Shown: positions 17,527-26,663, counted from the first letter of the stretch. The stretch: DNA of 64,000 nucleotides from JBQDBK01 sp052090825 (GCA_052090825.1 JBQDBK010000001.1:248001-312000); one strand, 5' to 3'. Translations and numbers: made by a program. Notes: generated from the sequence alone by a model not told the origin.

Positions 17527-19623
17527 TTAATCTAATTTAAATCCACCTAGTAAATCTCCTAGAGCAGTATTGAAATCATCATTTTCTTCTGTATATTCTT
17601 TTTGTGTATTATTAGATTTTTTACTTTCTCTTTTTTTAGGACTAGATTTTCTTTCTTCTAAATTTTCTTTAGAAGATTCTTTTACTTCTTCTACTTTTTC
17701 AGTAGATTCTTCAGCAACCTCTGGTTCATCGTCTTCCATAAGAGCTTTAATAGATAAAGATATTTTTTTATTTTCTTCATCTATATCAGTAACTTTAACT
17801 GTTACTTCTTCTCCCATAGCAAGTTTATCTGATGGTTTTTCTATATGTGCTTTATCAATCTGTGATACATGTAATAATCCATCTACACCTGACTTAAGTC
17901 TAATGAAAGCACCAAAATCTAATAAATTTACTACTTTACCTTCAACTACATCTCCCACTTTAACTTCTTCTATGAATGAATCCCATGGTTTTTTAGTTGT
18001 TTGTTTTAAACCTAAAGCAATTCTATTTTTTTCTTCATCTACGCTTAAAACCTGTACTTTTACAGTTTCTCCTGGTGATACTACATCTGATGGATGTTTT
18101 ACTCTATTCCAAGATAATTCTGAAATATGAATTAAACCATCTACTCCCCCAAGATCAATAAATGCTCCAAAATTAGTAAGCCTTTGAACTGTACCTTCAA
18201 TTATGTCTCCTTCATGTAAAGAAGAGTATACTTCACGTCTTTTTTCTTCTAATTCTTTCTCTTCAACATTTTTTCTTGAAAGAACTACTTTTCTTTTTGA
18301 TTTATCGAAATCTATGATATCACATAGTAACTCTTCAGAAACATATTTTGACAAATCTCTTTGGAATCTAACTGATACATGTGAAGCAGGTATAAAAGCA
18401 TTTATACCATCAAGATCTGCTGTAAGACCACCTTTAACAACTGATTTAACCTTTACAGTTACTTGTTCATTGTTGTTAAATTTCTCTTCAACTTCATCCC
18501 AAACCTTAATATTTTCTACTCTTTTTGCAGATAGAACTACATTTCCATCTCCATCGTCTACCTTCATGATGTAAACTTGAATTTTATCTCCTGGTTTGAA
18601 TAAGTCTTCTGGTTTTACTTCAGGATTCTTTGAAAGTTCTTCTTTTGAAATTATTCCATCAGATCTATATCCAATATTTACCATAACTTCATTTTCATTA
18701 ACGAATAGAACTTCCCCTTCAACCACTTCTCCTCTTCTAATTCTCTTAAAAGAGTTTTCGATAGCTTCCATCATTTCATTGTTGTCAAAATTTTCCATAC
18801 TACTAACAGCCTCCTTGATTACCGAACTAGGTGTAGATGCACCTGCGGTAATACCTATTTTATTAAATTTTTTTAAATTGTTATATTCAAGGTCATTTAT
18901 AGACTCTAATAAATATACATTTTTACAGTGCTCTTTAGCTACTTCAGCAAGTTTTTTTGTGTTGGAGCTGTTCTTACCTCCTAAAACTATCATTGCATCT
19001 ACTTGTTTTGATAGCTCTCTTGCACTTTGTTGCCTATTTTTAGTCGCACTACAAATACTATTATAAACCAAAAGCTCATCTTTTAAAATATCTTTTATAA
19101 GATTTATTATTTTTTTATAATTTTCTTCTATATTTGTCGTTTGCGATACTATTATAGACTTTCCTTTTGGTAAATTCTCTAAATCATCCTCAGAAGATAT
19201 AATATAAGCTTTATCTTTAACCCTGGAATTTATCCCTATAACTTCAGGATGTGACGGATTACCATAAATAAGTATATTATACCCTTCTCTTTCTTTCTCT
19301 TCCACAATGGAATATATAAGTTTAACTTTAGGACAAACACAGTCTACGATTGTATTTTTATTGTTAACTAATTCATCAATTATCGATTTATGCTCTCCAT
19401 GAGATCTTATAATAACTTTTGAATTTTTTATATTTTTATGGTCATTAATTATTTTTACTCCTGATTTTTCTAAATCTTCTACTACTTTTTTATTGTGAAC
19501 AAGTTCTCCTAAGGAATAAACGCCCTTTCCAGCATTTTTATTTGCTAATATAACGGCTCTTTTTACTCCTCCACAAAAGCCTGCATTATCTGCTAATATA
19601 ATTTCTATCTTTATCAACTCCAC
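17527..19623 (-). CDS. ispH: IspH (HMBPP reductase) fused to ribosomal protein S1
   Basis: Bifunctional 698 aa protein of the type known from Clostridia. Residues about 6-290 are 4-hydroxy-3-methylbut-2-enyl diphosphate reductase, the last MEP-pathway step: the three [4Fe-4S] cysteines lie in AGFCGGVKRA, VDCVCPKVK and NSICSATKNRQ. Residues about 305-640 hold four S1 RNA-binding domains (for example GTVQRLTNFGAFIDLGGVDGLIHISEL), then a charged low-complexity tail. The start is unclear: the frame opens at GTG 19621-19623, but GGAG overlaps it, and the residue where IspH normally begins is an ATA codon (19606-19608) 9 nt from GGAG. Overlaps plsC by 38 bp. Confidence 0.92.
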   Translation of the reverse strand: MELIKIEIILADNAGFCGGVKRAVILANKNAGKGVYSLGELVHNKKVVEDLEKSGVKIINDHKNIKNSKVIIRSHGEHKSIIDELVNNKNTIVDCVCPKVKLIYSIVEEKEREGYNILIYGNPSHPEVIGINSRVKDKAYIISSEDDLENLPKGKSIIVSQTTNIEENYKKIINLIKDILKDELLVYNSICSATKNRQQSARELSKQVDAMIVLGGKNSSNTKKLAEVAKEHCKNVYLLESINDLEYNNLKKFNKIGITAGASTPSSVIKEAVSSMENFDNNEMMEAIENSFKRIRRGEVVEGEVLFVNENEVMVNIGYRSDGIISKEELSKNPEVKPEDLFKPGDKIQVYIMKVDDGDGNVVLSAKRVENIKVWDEVEEKFNNNEQVTVKVKSVVKGGLTADLDGINAFIPASHVSVRFQRDLSKYVSEELLCDIIDFDKSKRKVVLSRKNVEEKELEEKRREVYSSLHEGDIIEGTVQRLTNFGAFIDLGGVDGLIHISELSWNRVKHPSDVVSPGETVKVQVLSVDEEKNRIALGLKQTTKKPWDSFIEEVKVGDVVEGKVVNLLDFGAFIRLKSGVDGLLHVSQIDKAHIEKPSDKLAMGEEVTVKVTDIDEENKKISLSIKALMEDDEPEVAEESTEKVEEVKESSKENLEERKSSPKKRESKKSNNTQKEYTEENDDFNTALGDLLGGFKLD

Positions 19624-20182
19624 TATATATAGTTTCTAAAAGCTTTTCTGCTATCTCTTTATAATCATCTTGAGATTGCTTTGGAAGATTTCTCAAATCT
19701 ATAGGTTTTTTAATAATTAATCTCATATTCTTGAAAATCTTGTAATCCCCATCTATATAAACCGGAACTATAAGAGCCTTGCCCCTATGAGCAATTAAAA
19801 CAGGGCCCGTTTTCACATTTTTCAAATCATATCCCTTCACTCTTGTTCCTTCTGGAAATATACCTAAAATTTTATTATTTTTTAAAATTCCAAGAGCAAT
19901 TTTTATAGACTTTATATCACTTTTTTCTCTATTAACCGAAAAAGCACCTAAAGCAGAGATAAAAGTTCCAATTATTTTATTTCTAAACAACTCCTCTTTA
20001 GCCATCCAATGTATTTGTTGTTTTATCACAGCAGAAATAAATATTGGGTCTAAATTACTCTTATGATTCGGAGCAAGTACAATAGGGACATTTTCAGGAA
20101 TATTTTCAACACCTACTACTTCTAATTTAAAAAATAATTTAAAATATAAATAAATTATGGGGCGAATTATTTTATATAACAT
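19586..20182 (-). CDS. plsC: 1-acyl-sn-glycerol-3-phosphate acyltransferase
   Basis: Membrane-associated acyltransferase making phosphatidic acid from lysophosphatidate, 198 aa. The catalytic HX4D box is NHKSNLDP (near 38-45), substrate-binding FPEGTRVKG is near 114, and an N-terminal hydrophobic segment (about 5-20) anchors it. cmk-plsC-rpsA/ispH is a recurring clostridial gene order. It overlaps both neighbours (11 bp with cmk, 38 bp with ispH/rpsA). Confidence 0.93.
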   Translation of the reverse strand: MLYKIIRPIIYLYFKLFFKLEVVGVENIPENVPIVLAPNHKSNLDPIFISAVIKQQIHWMAKEELFRNKIIGTFISALGAFSVNREKSDIKSIKIALGILKNNKILGIFPEGTRVKGYDLKNVKTGPVLIAHRGKALIVPVYIDGDYKIFKNMRLIIKKPIDLRNLPKQSQDDYKEIAEKLLETIYSGVDKDRNYISR

Positions 20183-20828
20183 CTTTGCCTCTTATTATTT
20201 TTAACATATAATCTAATGTCTCATTTAAAGACATGTTGCTAGTATCAATAACAATAGCATCTTTTGCTTTTTTAAGAGGAGAGTGTTTTCTATTTATATC
20301 ATTATAGTCTCTTTTTTCAAGTTCTCTTTTTATATCTTCAAACTTTACTTTTTGACCTTTTTCTAGTAACTGTTTGTATCTTCTTTTTGCCCTTACTTCA
20401 GAAGAAGCCACAAGAAAAAACTTAAAACTAGCTTTAGGAATAACTACAGTTCCTATATCTCTGCCTTCCATAACAAGACTACGTTTTTCAGAAATTTCTT
20501 TCTGTATATTTGTTAAATATTCTCTAATTTCTTTTATTTGTGATATTTTCGATGCTTCTTTAGAAATTTCTTCACTTCTAATATCTTCAGAAATATCTTC
20601 TCCATCTAAATAGATACTATCCTTATAATAATCAATTTTTGTATTTGATAATAAATCCTTTACTTCTCTTAAATTATTTAAGTTTATATTAGATTTTAAT
20701 ATTTTATATGCAATTGATCTATACATGGACCCCGTATCTATATAAGTAATATCTAGTTGATCTGCTAACATTCTAGCTAAAGTTGACTTACCACTCCCGC
20801 CAGGCCCATCTATTGCTATTGAGTACAT
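20172..20828 (-). CDS. cmk: Cytidylate kinase
   Basis: Phosphorylates CMP and dCMP, 218 aa. The P-loop GPGGSGKSTLARML lies at about 8-21, and the family segments DTGSMYRSIAYKIL, MEGRDIGTVVIP and KRDYNDINRKHSPLKKA are all present, so the enzyme looks intact. ATG 20826-20828 follows GGAGGA (20832-20837). A terminator hairpin ends only a few bases upstream of this ribosome site, which suggests regulation of the whole cmk-plsC-ispH/rpsA operon by attenuation. Confidence 0.95.
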   Translation of the reverse strand: MYSIAIDGPGGSGKSTLARMLADQLDITYIDTGSMYRSIAYKILKSNINLNNLREVKDLLSNTKIDYYKDSIYLDGEDISEDIRSEEISKEASKISQIKEIREYLTNIQKEISEKRSLVMEGRDIGTVVIPKASFKFFLVASSEVRAKRRYKQLLEKGQKVKFEDIKRELEKRDYNDINRKHSPLKKAKDAIVIDTSNMSLNETLDYMLKIIRGKDVI

Positions 20829-20837
20829 TTATCCTCC

Positions 20838-20959
20838 ATAAAAAAATCACTGAATAATTCAGTGATCTTAAAAATATTTTTTTAAACTAATTAACACTTC
20901 ATCTTAAGAAACACTCGACCTATTTTTATAATTATACACTTAAAAAGGCTATATATCAA
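20838..20959 (-). promoter_or_regulatory. cmk operon promoter and attenuator-like leader
   Basis: Minus strand: TTGATA (20954-20959), 17-bp spacer, TATAAT (20931-20936), a near-consensus promoter. The roughly 90-nt leader ends in a 9-bp hairpin (20846-20854 with 20858-20866; ATCACTGAA arm) and seven Ts (20840-20846), which abut the GGAGGA ribosome site. An upstream segment AGTGTTTCTTA (20905-20915) can pair with TAAGATCACT (20861-20870), removing the terminator's 5' arm. This is the layout of a transcription attenuator; the effector is unknown. It could alternatively be the terminator of the upstream operon, but the cmk promoter lies before it. Confidence 0.6.
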
Positions 20960-21000
20960 GAAGTTTTCTAAGTTTTATTATTGAATTAGTTAAATAAACT

Positions 21001-22206
21001 TTATATTTCTCCAACCATTAACCCAGCTAAATATCCTGTTGAATTTGCTATTTGTATATTGTATCCACCAGTAAAGGCTTCAACATCTAAAACTTCTCCA
21101 CAAAAATATAAATTTTTTACTTTATTTGATTCCATGGTTTGAGGATTGATCTCTTTTATGCTTACTCCACCACTTGTTACAATGGCAGCATTAATATCTA
21201 ACAAGTTTTTATATTTTAGGGGAAATCTCTTTATTGAATCAACTAAATTTCTTCTTTCCTCTTTAGTGATTGAATTGACCACTTTATAAGAATTTATTTC
21301 TGCTGTTTTTAAAACTACTGGAATGAGTTTTTTAGGAAGTAAATCATTTAATGCATTTATAATGGCTTTGTTTTTATATTTTGAAAAATCTCTAACTACT
21401 CTTTGATCTAATTGCTTTATTCCCAAAGCGGGTTTTAAATCTATGCATAATTGAATACCCTTTCGCCTATTAATTATATTTGACATTCTCAATACAGTAG
21501 GACCAGTTATTCCAAAATGACTAAATAAAAGTTCTCCAAACTCTTCATGGATTATTTTTTTGTTACTTTTAGCTATTAAATTTATATTTTTTAAACTTAA
21601 GCCCTGTAAATCTTTTAAAAAAGTGTCTTCTAATTCTATAGGAACAAGAGCTGGTTTTAAATCTTCTACTTTTATATTAAAATTTTTAGCAAATTTATAG
21701 CCATCTCCAGTAGAACCCGTTGATGAATATGAAATTCCACCAGTAGCTATTATAATTTTATCAAATTCCATATTTTTATTTATATAAAATTTATTGTTAA
21801 GTTTTTCTATTTTATTTACCTTGCATCCTAGTCTAATATCAACTTTTCTATCTTTTAGCATTTTTTCATAACTCTTTATTACATCAGATGACTTATTACT
21901 CTTAGGAAATACTCTTTCTCCTCTTTCTACTATTGTCTCTAAGCCATACCTTTTAAATAATTGTATTGTATCTAAATTAGTAAAAGTATATAAAGCGGAA
22001 TATAAAAATTTTTCATTTCTAGATATCTCATTAAAAAACTCAGATATATCCCTATTATTGGTTAGATTACACCTTCCCTTTCCAGTAATATACAATTTTT
22101 TGCCTAACTTTTCATTTTTTTCTAATAAAGTTACTTCATTTTTTTCTGCTGCTATATATGCAGCCATCATTCCTGAAGGGCCTCCGCCTATTACTCCTAT
22201 TTTCAT
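21001..22206 (-). CDS. HI0933/BaiN-family FAD-dependent oxidoreductase
   Basis: 401 aa flavoprotein of the HI0933-like (BaiN/YhiN) family. The FAD-binding dinucleotide fold GGGPSGMMAAYIAAEK is at the N-terminus, GRCNLTN near 46, IIATGGISYSSTGSTGDGY near 150 and the C-terminal FAD motif FTGGYNIQIANSTGYLAG. BaiN is implicated in bile acid 7-alpha-dehydroxylation in some clostridia, but most homologues have no proven substrate, so only the cofactor is safe. Start abuts the stop of the upstream methyltransferase; it is the last gene of the long block starting at xseA or nearby. Confidence 0.88.
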   Translation of the reverse strand: MKIGVIGGGPSGMMAAYIAAEKNEVTLLEKNEKLGKKLYITGKGRCNLTNNRDISEFFNEISRNEKFLYSALYTFTNLDTIQLFKRYGLETIVERGERVFPKSNKSSDVIKSYEKMLKDRKVDIRLGCKVNKIEKLNNKFYINKNMEFDKIIIATGGISYSSTGSTGDGYKFAKNFNIKVEDLKPALVPIELEDTFLKDLQGLSLKNINLIAKSNKKIIHEEFGELLFSHFGITGPTVLRMSNIINRRKGIQLCIDLKPALGIKQLDQRVVRDFSKYKNKAIINALNDLLPKKLIPVVLKTAEINSYKVVNSITKEERRNLVDSIKRFPLKYKNLLDINAAIVTSGGVSIKEINPQTMESNKVKNLYFCGEVLDVEAFTGGYNIQIANSTGYLAGLMVGEI

Positions 22207-22770
22207 TTATCTTACTCCTATTAAATATACAACTGGAGGATCGTTTATTTGATTAAAAAACTCTCTTTTCTCAACCTTAAAATATTTTTGATCTAAATTT
22301 CTCAGAAATTTTTCTAAAGAATCTCTCTCTTCATAAGAACCTTCATGCCCTAAGTATGATACAACTATAATAACTCCATTGGAATTCAATTTCCCTAAAC
22401 CTAAACTTATAGAGTCTACAGTAGTTTTAGCCCTTGTTATAATTTTTTTATTTGATTTTGGTAAATATCCTAAATTATATATTATTAAATCTAAATTTTT
22501 ATCTATTTTTTTAAAAACTTTATCATGAGAAACTTCAAAAGTTATAAAATTATAATATCCTTCTTCTTCTAATAATTTTTTGGTGGACTCTATAGCTTCT
22601 TTTTGTATATCACAGCAATATAAAAGAGAATGTTCTCTCATTCTCTTTATAAGATTTAAACTATCATATCCTCTACCGCAAGTAGCATCTAAACATATAG
22701 AGTTTTTTAAGTCTAAGCTATCTAAAACTTCTTCCACTACTTCTTTGTAATTAATTTTAATTGTTTTCAT
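22207..22770 (-). CDS. mnmM: Class I SAM methyltransferase, MnmM/YtqB family (tRNA mnm5s2U34)
   Basis: 187 aa methyltransferase of the YtqB group, now known in Bacillota as MnmM, which methylates the aminomethyl group of wobble U34. Motif I is DATCGRGYDSLNL (near 28), a divergent version of the common ATxGNGxDT. The family-specific NLGYLPKSNKKIITRAKTT lies near 100-118, and the C-terminus ends with NDPPVVYLI. The function is inferred from family membership. It overlaps rluB by 4 bp (ATGA). Confidence 0.8.
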   Translation of the reverse strand: MKTIKINYKEVVEEVLDSLDLKNSICLDATCGRGYDSLNLIKRMREHSLLYCCDIQKEAIESTKKLLEEEGYYNFITFEVSHDKVFKKIDKNLDLIIYNLGYLPKSNKKIITRAKTTVDSISLGLGKLNSNGVIIVVSYLGHEGSYEERDSLEKFLRNLDQKYFKVEKREFFNQINDPPVVYLIGVR

Positions 22771-23474
22771 TTTAAATTTTTTAAATATTTGACCTCTTCA
22801 TCTGATAGTAACCTATAATTCCCTAAGTCTAAGTCTCCTAAATCTATTTCTCCTACAGAAATTCTTTTTAATTTTTTTACAGGATGATTTATTTTTTCAA
22901 ACATTAATTTAACCTGATGATTTTTGCCTTCACTTATTATAATTTCAATTATTGAATCCTTTTCAAAATTCTTTAATATTTTTACTCTTGCTCCTTGGAA
23001 CTTTTCTGAACCTACTTTAATCCCTTTCCTAAGCATATCTAGTTCCACTTTATTAGGTCTCCCTTCAACAGTAGCTATATACTTTTTATCAACTTTATGT
23101 TTTGGGTGGGTTAGTTTATTAGTTATTTCTCCATCGTCTGTTAACAATATTAAGCCTGTAGTATCAATATCTAATCTGCCTATTGGATATAATCTTTGAT
23201 CAGTCTCTATTAAATCTACAACTGTTTTTCTATCTTTTTCATCACTTACAGTAGAAACTACACCCATAGGTTTATTTAAGGCGATATAAGTATGCTGTTT
23301 TACTAATTTCAATCTTTTACCATCTAGGTAGACTTTATCTTTTTGTTCGTCAACTTGAAAACCTAATTCAGTTATAATTTTATCATTTACTTTTACTTTT
23401 CCTTCAAGTATATATTCTTCTGATTTTCTTCTCGATGCCGCGCCTGCATGTGCCATGTATTTTTGTAATCTCAT
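22767..23474 (-). CDS. rluB: Ribosomal large subunit pseudouridine synthase B-type
   Basis: RsuA/RluB-family pseudouridine synthase, 235 aa. An S4 RNA-binding domain covers about 1-60 (RLQKYMAHAGAASRRKSEEYI), then the catalytic domain with the aspartate in PIGRLDIDTTGLILLTDDG (near 97-115) and the later KHKVDKKYIA block. It is placed beside scpA-scpB as in many Firmicutes, which favours RluB (23S rRNA position 2605) over RsuA. One-base gap to scpB. Confidence 0.9.
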   Translation of the reverse strand: MRLQKYMAHAGAASRRKSEEYILEGKVKVNDKIITELGFQVDEQKDKVYLDGKRLKLVKQHTYIALNKPMGVVSTVSDEKDRKTVVDLIETDQRLYPIGRLDIDTTGLILLTDDGEITNKLTHPKHKVDKKYIATVEGRPNKVELDMLRKGIKVGSEKFQGARVKILKNFEKDSIIEIIISEGKNHQVKLMFEKINHPVKKLKRISVGEIDLGDLDLGNYRLLSDEEVKYLKNLK

Positions 23475-23475
23475 C

Positions 23476-24024
23476 TTATTCCTCCAAAAATGTCATAGAT
23501 ATTTGTTCATCTTCTTCAATCTTAGGAAGATCTTTTATTGATGACAAACCAAACTTCTTTAAAAATTCACTGGTAGTTTCATAAATATTAGGCCTACCTA
23601 TTTTTTCCAGTTGTCCCGTTATTTCTACTAAATTTAATTCTACAAGGGATTTTAATGTCGCATCACATTTGACTCCCCTAATCTCTTCTATCTCAATTTT
23701 TGTTACTGGTTGTTTATAGGCAATGATTGCAAGTGTTTCCAATGACGGATTTGATAAATTCTTTTTATTTTTATTACTTACAAACTCACTTATATATTCA
23801 TAATTTTCAGGTTTTGTACTCAACTGATAACTATCCTCTAAAGTTATTAATCTAAGTCCACTACTATCTTTTTCATAGTTTATTTTCATAAACTCAATTA
23901 TATTTTTCACTTCTGCTTTAGATATATTTAGTACTTTTGATAAATCTTTTAAACTAACTGGTTCAGACCATGCAAATAAAATACCTTCAATAACAGAAAT
24001 TAATTTTTCTTTAGTCAAACTCAT
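23476..24024 (-). CDS. scpB: Segregation and condensation protein B
   Basis: 182 aa double winged-helix kleisin-associated subunit of the SMC-ScpAB condensin. Recognisable are the N-terminal IEGILFAWSEPVSLKDL helix pair and the second winged helix LETLAIIAYKQPVTKIEIEEIRGV, the most conserved part of the family, followed by GRPNIYETTSEFLKKFGL. It begins 14 bp inside scpA, consistent with coupled synthesis of the complex. Confidence 0.95.
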   Translation of the reverse strand: MSLTKEKLISVIEGILFAWSEPVSLKDLSKVLNISKAEVKNIIEFMKINYEKDSSGLRLITLEDSYQLSTKPENYEYISEFVSNKNKKNLSNPSLETLAIIAYKQPVTKIEIEEIRGVKCDATLKSLVELNLVEITGQLEKIGRPNIYETTSEFLKKFGLSSIKDLPKIEEDEQISMTFLEE

Positions 24025-24742
24025 CTCTCCTAATTACCTTTATGTCTGAAAGATCCTCTTTTTGTAAAACATTTATTCTTCCTAATTTAATTAACTCTAA
24101 AACAGCAAGGAAATATACTATTATCTCTTCTCTAGAAGGGTAGTCACTTAGTAACGAGAAAAAATAAAACTCTTTATCTACTTTTAACCTTAAATTTAAA
24201 GAATTATTAGCCATTTCTATAGAAAATTCATCTAAATTAATTTCTGAAACAATTGAATTTTCTCTGTTTCTCTTAATAATATTTTTTATTGACTTATATA
24301 ATAAGTCTACATTAAGATTTTTTAAAAATTCACTTTCATCTAAGTGGGTAAAATCTTCTTGTAATTTATAAAAGGCTTTCTTTTCATATTCTTCAGATTT
24401 TCTTAGTTCTTCTGTTACTAACTTATATTTTTCATACTCAAGTATTTTATTAACTAAATCCTCCCTAGGATCTCCTTCATCTTCTATTTCACCATTATTA
24501 GATTCAAAAGTGTATTTAGGAAGTAGCATTTTTGATTTTATTTCCAATAAAGTTGAGGCCATAAGTATAAAATCAGATGCCAGGTCCATATTTAATTCTT
24601 TAGCCTGAGCTATATATTCTAAAAATTGATTAGTTATTATATGAATTGGTATATCATATATATCAACCTCATTTTTTTTTATAAGATCAACTAATAATTC
24701 CATAGGACCTTCATAAGCTTTTAAATTTATACAATATTCCAT
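24011..24742 (-). CDS. scpA: Segregation and condensation protein A (kleisin)
   Basis: 243 aa kleisin that bridges SMC heads. The N-terminus has the family signature EGPMELLVDLIKKNEVDIYDIPI, then the acidic LLEIKSKMLLP helix and a C-terminal winged helix with the block AVLELIKLGRINVLQKEDL. Overlaps the upstream M50 protease gene by 16 bp and scpB by 14 bp. Confidence 0.95.
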   Translation of the reverse strand: MEYCINLKAYEGPMELLVDLIKKNEVDIYDIPIHIITNQFLEYIAQAKELNMDLASDFILMASTLLEIKSKMLLPKYTFESNNGEIEDEGDPREDLVNKILEYEKYKLVTEELRKSEEYEKKAFYKLQEDFTHLDESEFLKNLNVDLLYKSIKNIIKRNRENSIVSEINLDEFSIEMANNSLNLRLKVDKEFYFFSLLSDYPSREEIIVYFLAVLELIKLGRINVLQKEDLSDIKVIRRDEFD

Positions 24743-25359
24743 ATTTTTAAACCTAAAGTAACTATTAAATTAATTATTTTTATAATTATTGGGCCTATGA
24801 ATCGATTGACAAGACCACTAAAAAGCATAATTACTAATATTATATATAAATATCTTTCATACTTATACATTTTATACTCTAAATTACTTGGCAATAAACT
24901 ATAAAGCACCTTTGAACCATCTAAAGGTGGAAGTGGCACTAAATTGAAAACTCCTAGCATAACATTATACCAAAGAACTGTAGCAAAAAAATATTCACTT
25001 GGAGATTTATTTATGGCAGCTTTAACATAAAAAATACCAAAAACTATTGCAATTATAAAGTTGGCAGTTACTCCTGCAAGAGAAACTATTATAGTTCCAA
25101 CTTTTCTATTGCCTTTAAATTTATTGGGATTTATAGGAACGGCTTTAGCCCAACCAAATCTTAAAATTATCATGGATAAAAGACCTATTGGATCTATATG
25201 TTTTAGTGGATTAAGAGATAGCCTACCATCAGTCTTAGCTGTATCATCCCCTAGCTTATAAGCAGCATATCCATGAGCAACTTCATGTGGAATAATTGCA
25301 ATAAGCAAAGCCACTATTGTTATTAGAATATCTTTTAAATCAAAATTTTGAAAATTCAT
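24727..25359 (-). CDS. Site-2 protease family (M50) membrane metalloprotease
   Basis: 210 aa polytopic protein. The zinc site HEVAH (in IIPHEVAHGYAAYKLGD, near 25) is in the first membrane helix, and the second metal ligand motif NLVPLPPLDGSKVL lies near 138-151. About five hydrophobic segments are visible. This compact YwhC/SREBP-like form, without PDZ domain, is regularly encoded beside scpA. Its substrates are not established, and a role in sporulation or signalling cannot be inferred here. Confidence 0.87.
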   Translation of the reverse strand: MNFQNFDLKDILITIVALLIAIIPHEVAHGYAAYKLGDDTAKTDGRLSLNPLKHIDPIGLLSMIILRFGWAKAVPINPNKFKGNRKVGTIIVSLAGVTANFIIAIVFGIFYVKAAINKSPSEYFFATVLWYNVMLGVFNLVPLPPLDGSKVLYSLLPSNLEYKMYKYERYLYIILVIMLFSGLVNRFIGPIIIKIINLIVTLGLKIWNIV

Positions 25360-26663
25360 TAATTAACTTCTCCTAAAATCATTTTATAAGAATTATTATT
25401 TTTCAAGCCTATTTGATAAGCTTTAGACACTAAATTAATCCCTTCTTCAACCATATCTTCTTTACAGGTATATATAGTTGCCAATAATTCTCCTTCACCA
25501 ACATAATCATCTATCTTTTTATTTAACAAAACTCCAGAACCAAAGTCTATCTTATCTTCTTTTTTTTCTCTACCCGCTCCCAATTTCTTTGCAGCTTCAG
25601 CTATACCTAAAGCATTTAACTTATTTACATATCCTTCACTTTCGCTATAAATCTCTTTTTTTATTGGGCTTAAGCTGAATTTAGATACATTTTTTATGTA
25701 AGACGTATCTCCATTTTGCTTATCTATAAATTCAGTGAATTTTTTTAAAGCATTACCATTTTTTATATTATCTTTTAGTAATTTTTCAGCTTCAGACATA
25801 CTATTTACTCTACCACTTAACAATAAAAGTTTACTTCCTAAGCTTATACTTAAATCCTCTAAGTCTTTAGGTCCCTCTCCCTTTAAAGTTTTAATAGCTT
25901 CTATAACTTCTAAAGAATTTCCTATGGCATTTCCTAAGGGTTGATTCATATTTGTTAATAAAGCAACTACTTTTTTATTAAACTTTTCGCCTAAATCCAC
26001 CATTATTTTAGATAATTTTCTAGCTTCTTCTATGTTTTTCATAAAAGCTCCCGATCCTACCTTAACATCTAAAACTAAACAATCAGCTCCTACTGCTATT
26101 TTTTTACTCATTATTGAACTAGCTATTAAAGAAGGATCATCAACAGTAGCTGTAGCATCTCTTAATTCATATAATTTTTTATCAGCTGGTGTAATATTTT
26201 TTGTTTGACCCATTAATGATATCTTGATTTCATTAGCATTATGAATAAATTCCTTTACACTTAAATTTACATTAAATCCAGGAATAGATTCTAACTTATC
26301 TAAGGTTCCGCCTGTATATCCTAAACCTCTACCACTCATCTTTGCAAAAGGAATACCACAACTAGCTACTAATGGACCTAATACAAGAGTCGTTGTATCA
26401 CCAACTCCTCCTGTAGAATGTTTGTCAACTTTTATACCATTTATATTACTTAAATCTATTTTATCTCCTGATTCTAGGATTTCTTTAGTCAAGTAATAAG
26501 TTTCATCTAAATTTAACTTATTTATACAAATGGCCATCAATAAAGCTGATGCTTGATAATCCTTTATATTATTATTAATATAATTCTTTATAAAAAATTT
26601 GATTTCTTCTTCAGATAAGCTTTTATTATTCTTTTTATTGTCTAAGATATCATATATATTCAT
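25359..26663 (-). CDS. pdp: Pyrimidine-nucleoside phosphorylase
   Basis: Cleaves uridine, thymidine and deoxyuridine to base plus pentose-1-phosphate, 434 aa. The phosphate and nucleoside site GIKVDKHSTGGVGDTTTLVLGPLVA (near 78-102) and KMSGRGLGYTGGTLDKLESIPG are intact. The C-terminal domain is the usual size. The downstream and upstream neighbours punA and nudF make a nucleoside-salvage group. Pdp (broad) and DeoA (thymidine only) cannot be separated with certainty by eye; pdp is usual in Bacillota. Confidence 0.92.
   Translation of the reverse strand: MNIYDILDNKKNNKSLSEEEIKFFIKNYINNNIKDYQASALLMAICINKLNLDETYYLTKEILESGDKIDLSNINGIKVDKHSTGGVGDTTTLVLGPLVASCGIPFAKMSGRGLGYTGGTLDKLESIPGFNVNLSVKEFIHNANEIKISLMGQTKNITPADKKLYELRDATATVDDPSLIASSIMSKKIAVGADCLVLDVKVGSGAFMKNIEEARKLSKIMVDLGEKFNKKVVALLTNMNQPLGNAIGNSLEVIEAIKTLKGEGPKDLEDLSISLGSKLLLLSGRVNSMSEAEKLLKDNIKNGNALKKFTEFIDKQNGDTSYIKNVSKFSLSPIKKEIYSESEGYVNKLNALGIAEAAKKLGAGREKKEDKIDFGSGVLLNKKIDDYVGEGELLATIYTCKEDMVEEGINLVSKAYQIGLKNNNSYKMILGEVN

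Noticed and set aside
17570..19066. Long plus-strand ORFs (17570-18130, 18203-18574, 18596-19066) rich in Ser and Phe
   Set aside because: They lie exactly antisense to the ispH/rpsA fusion, and the serine/phenylalanine-rich composition is what the reverse complement of Glu/Lys-rich coding sequence gives. No ribosome sites.
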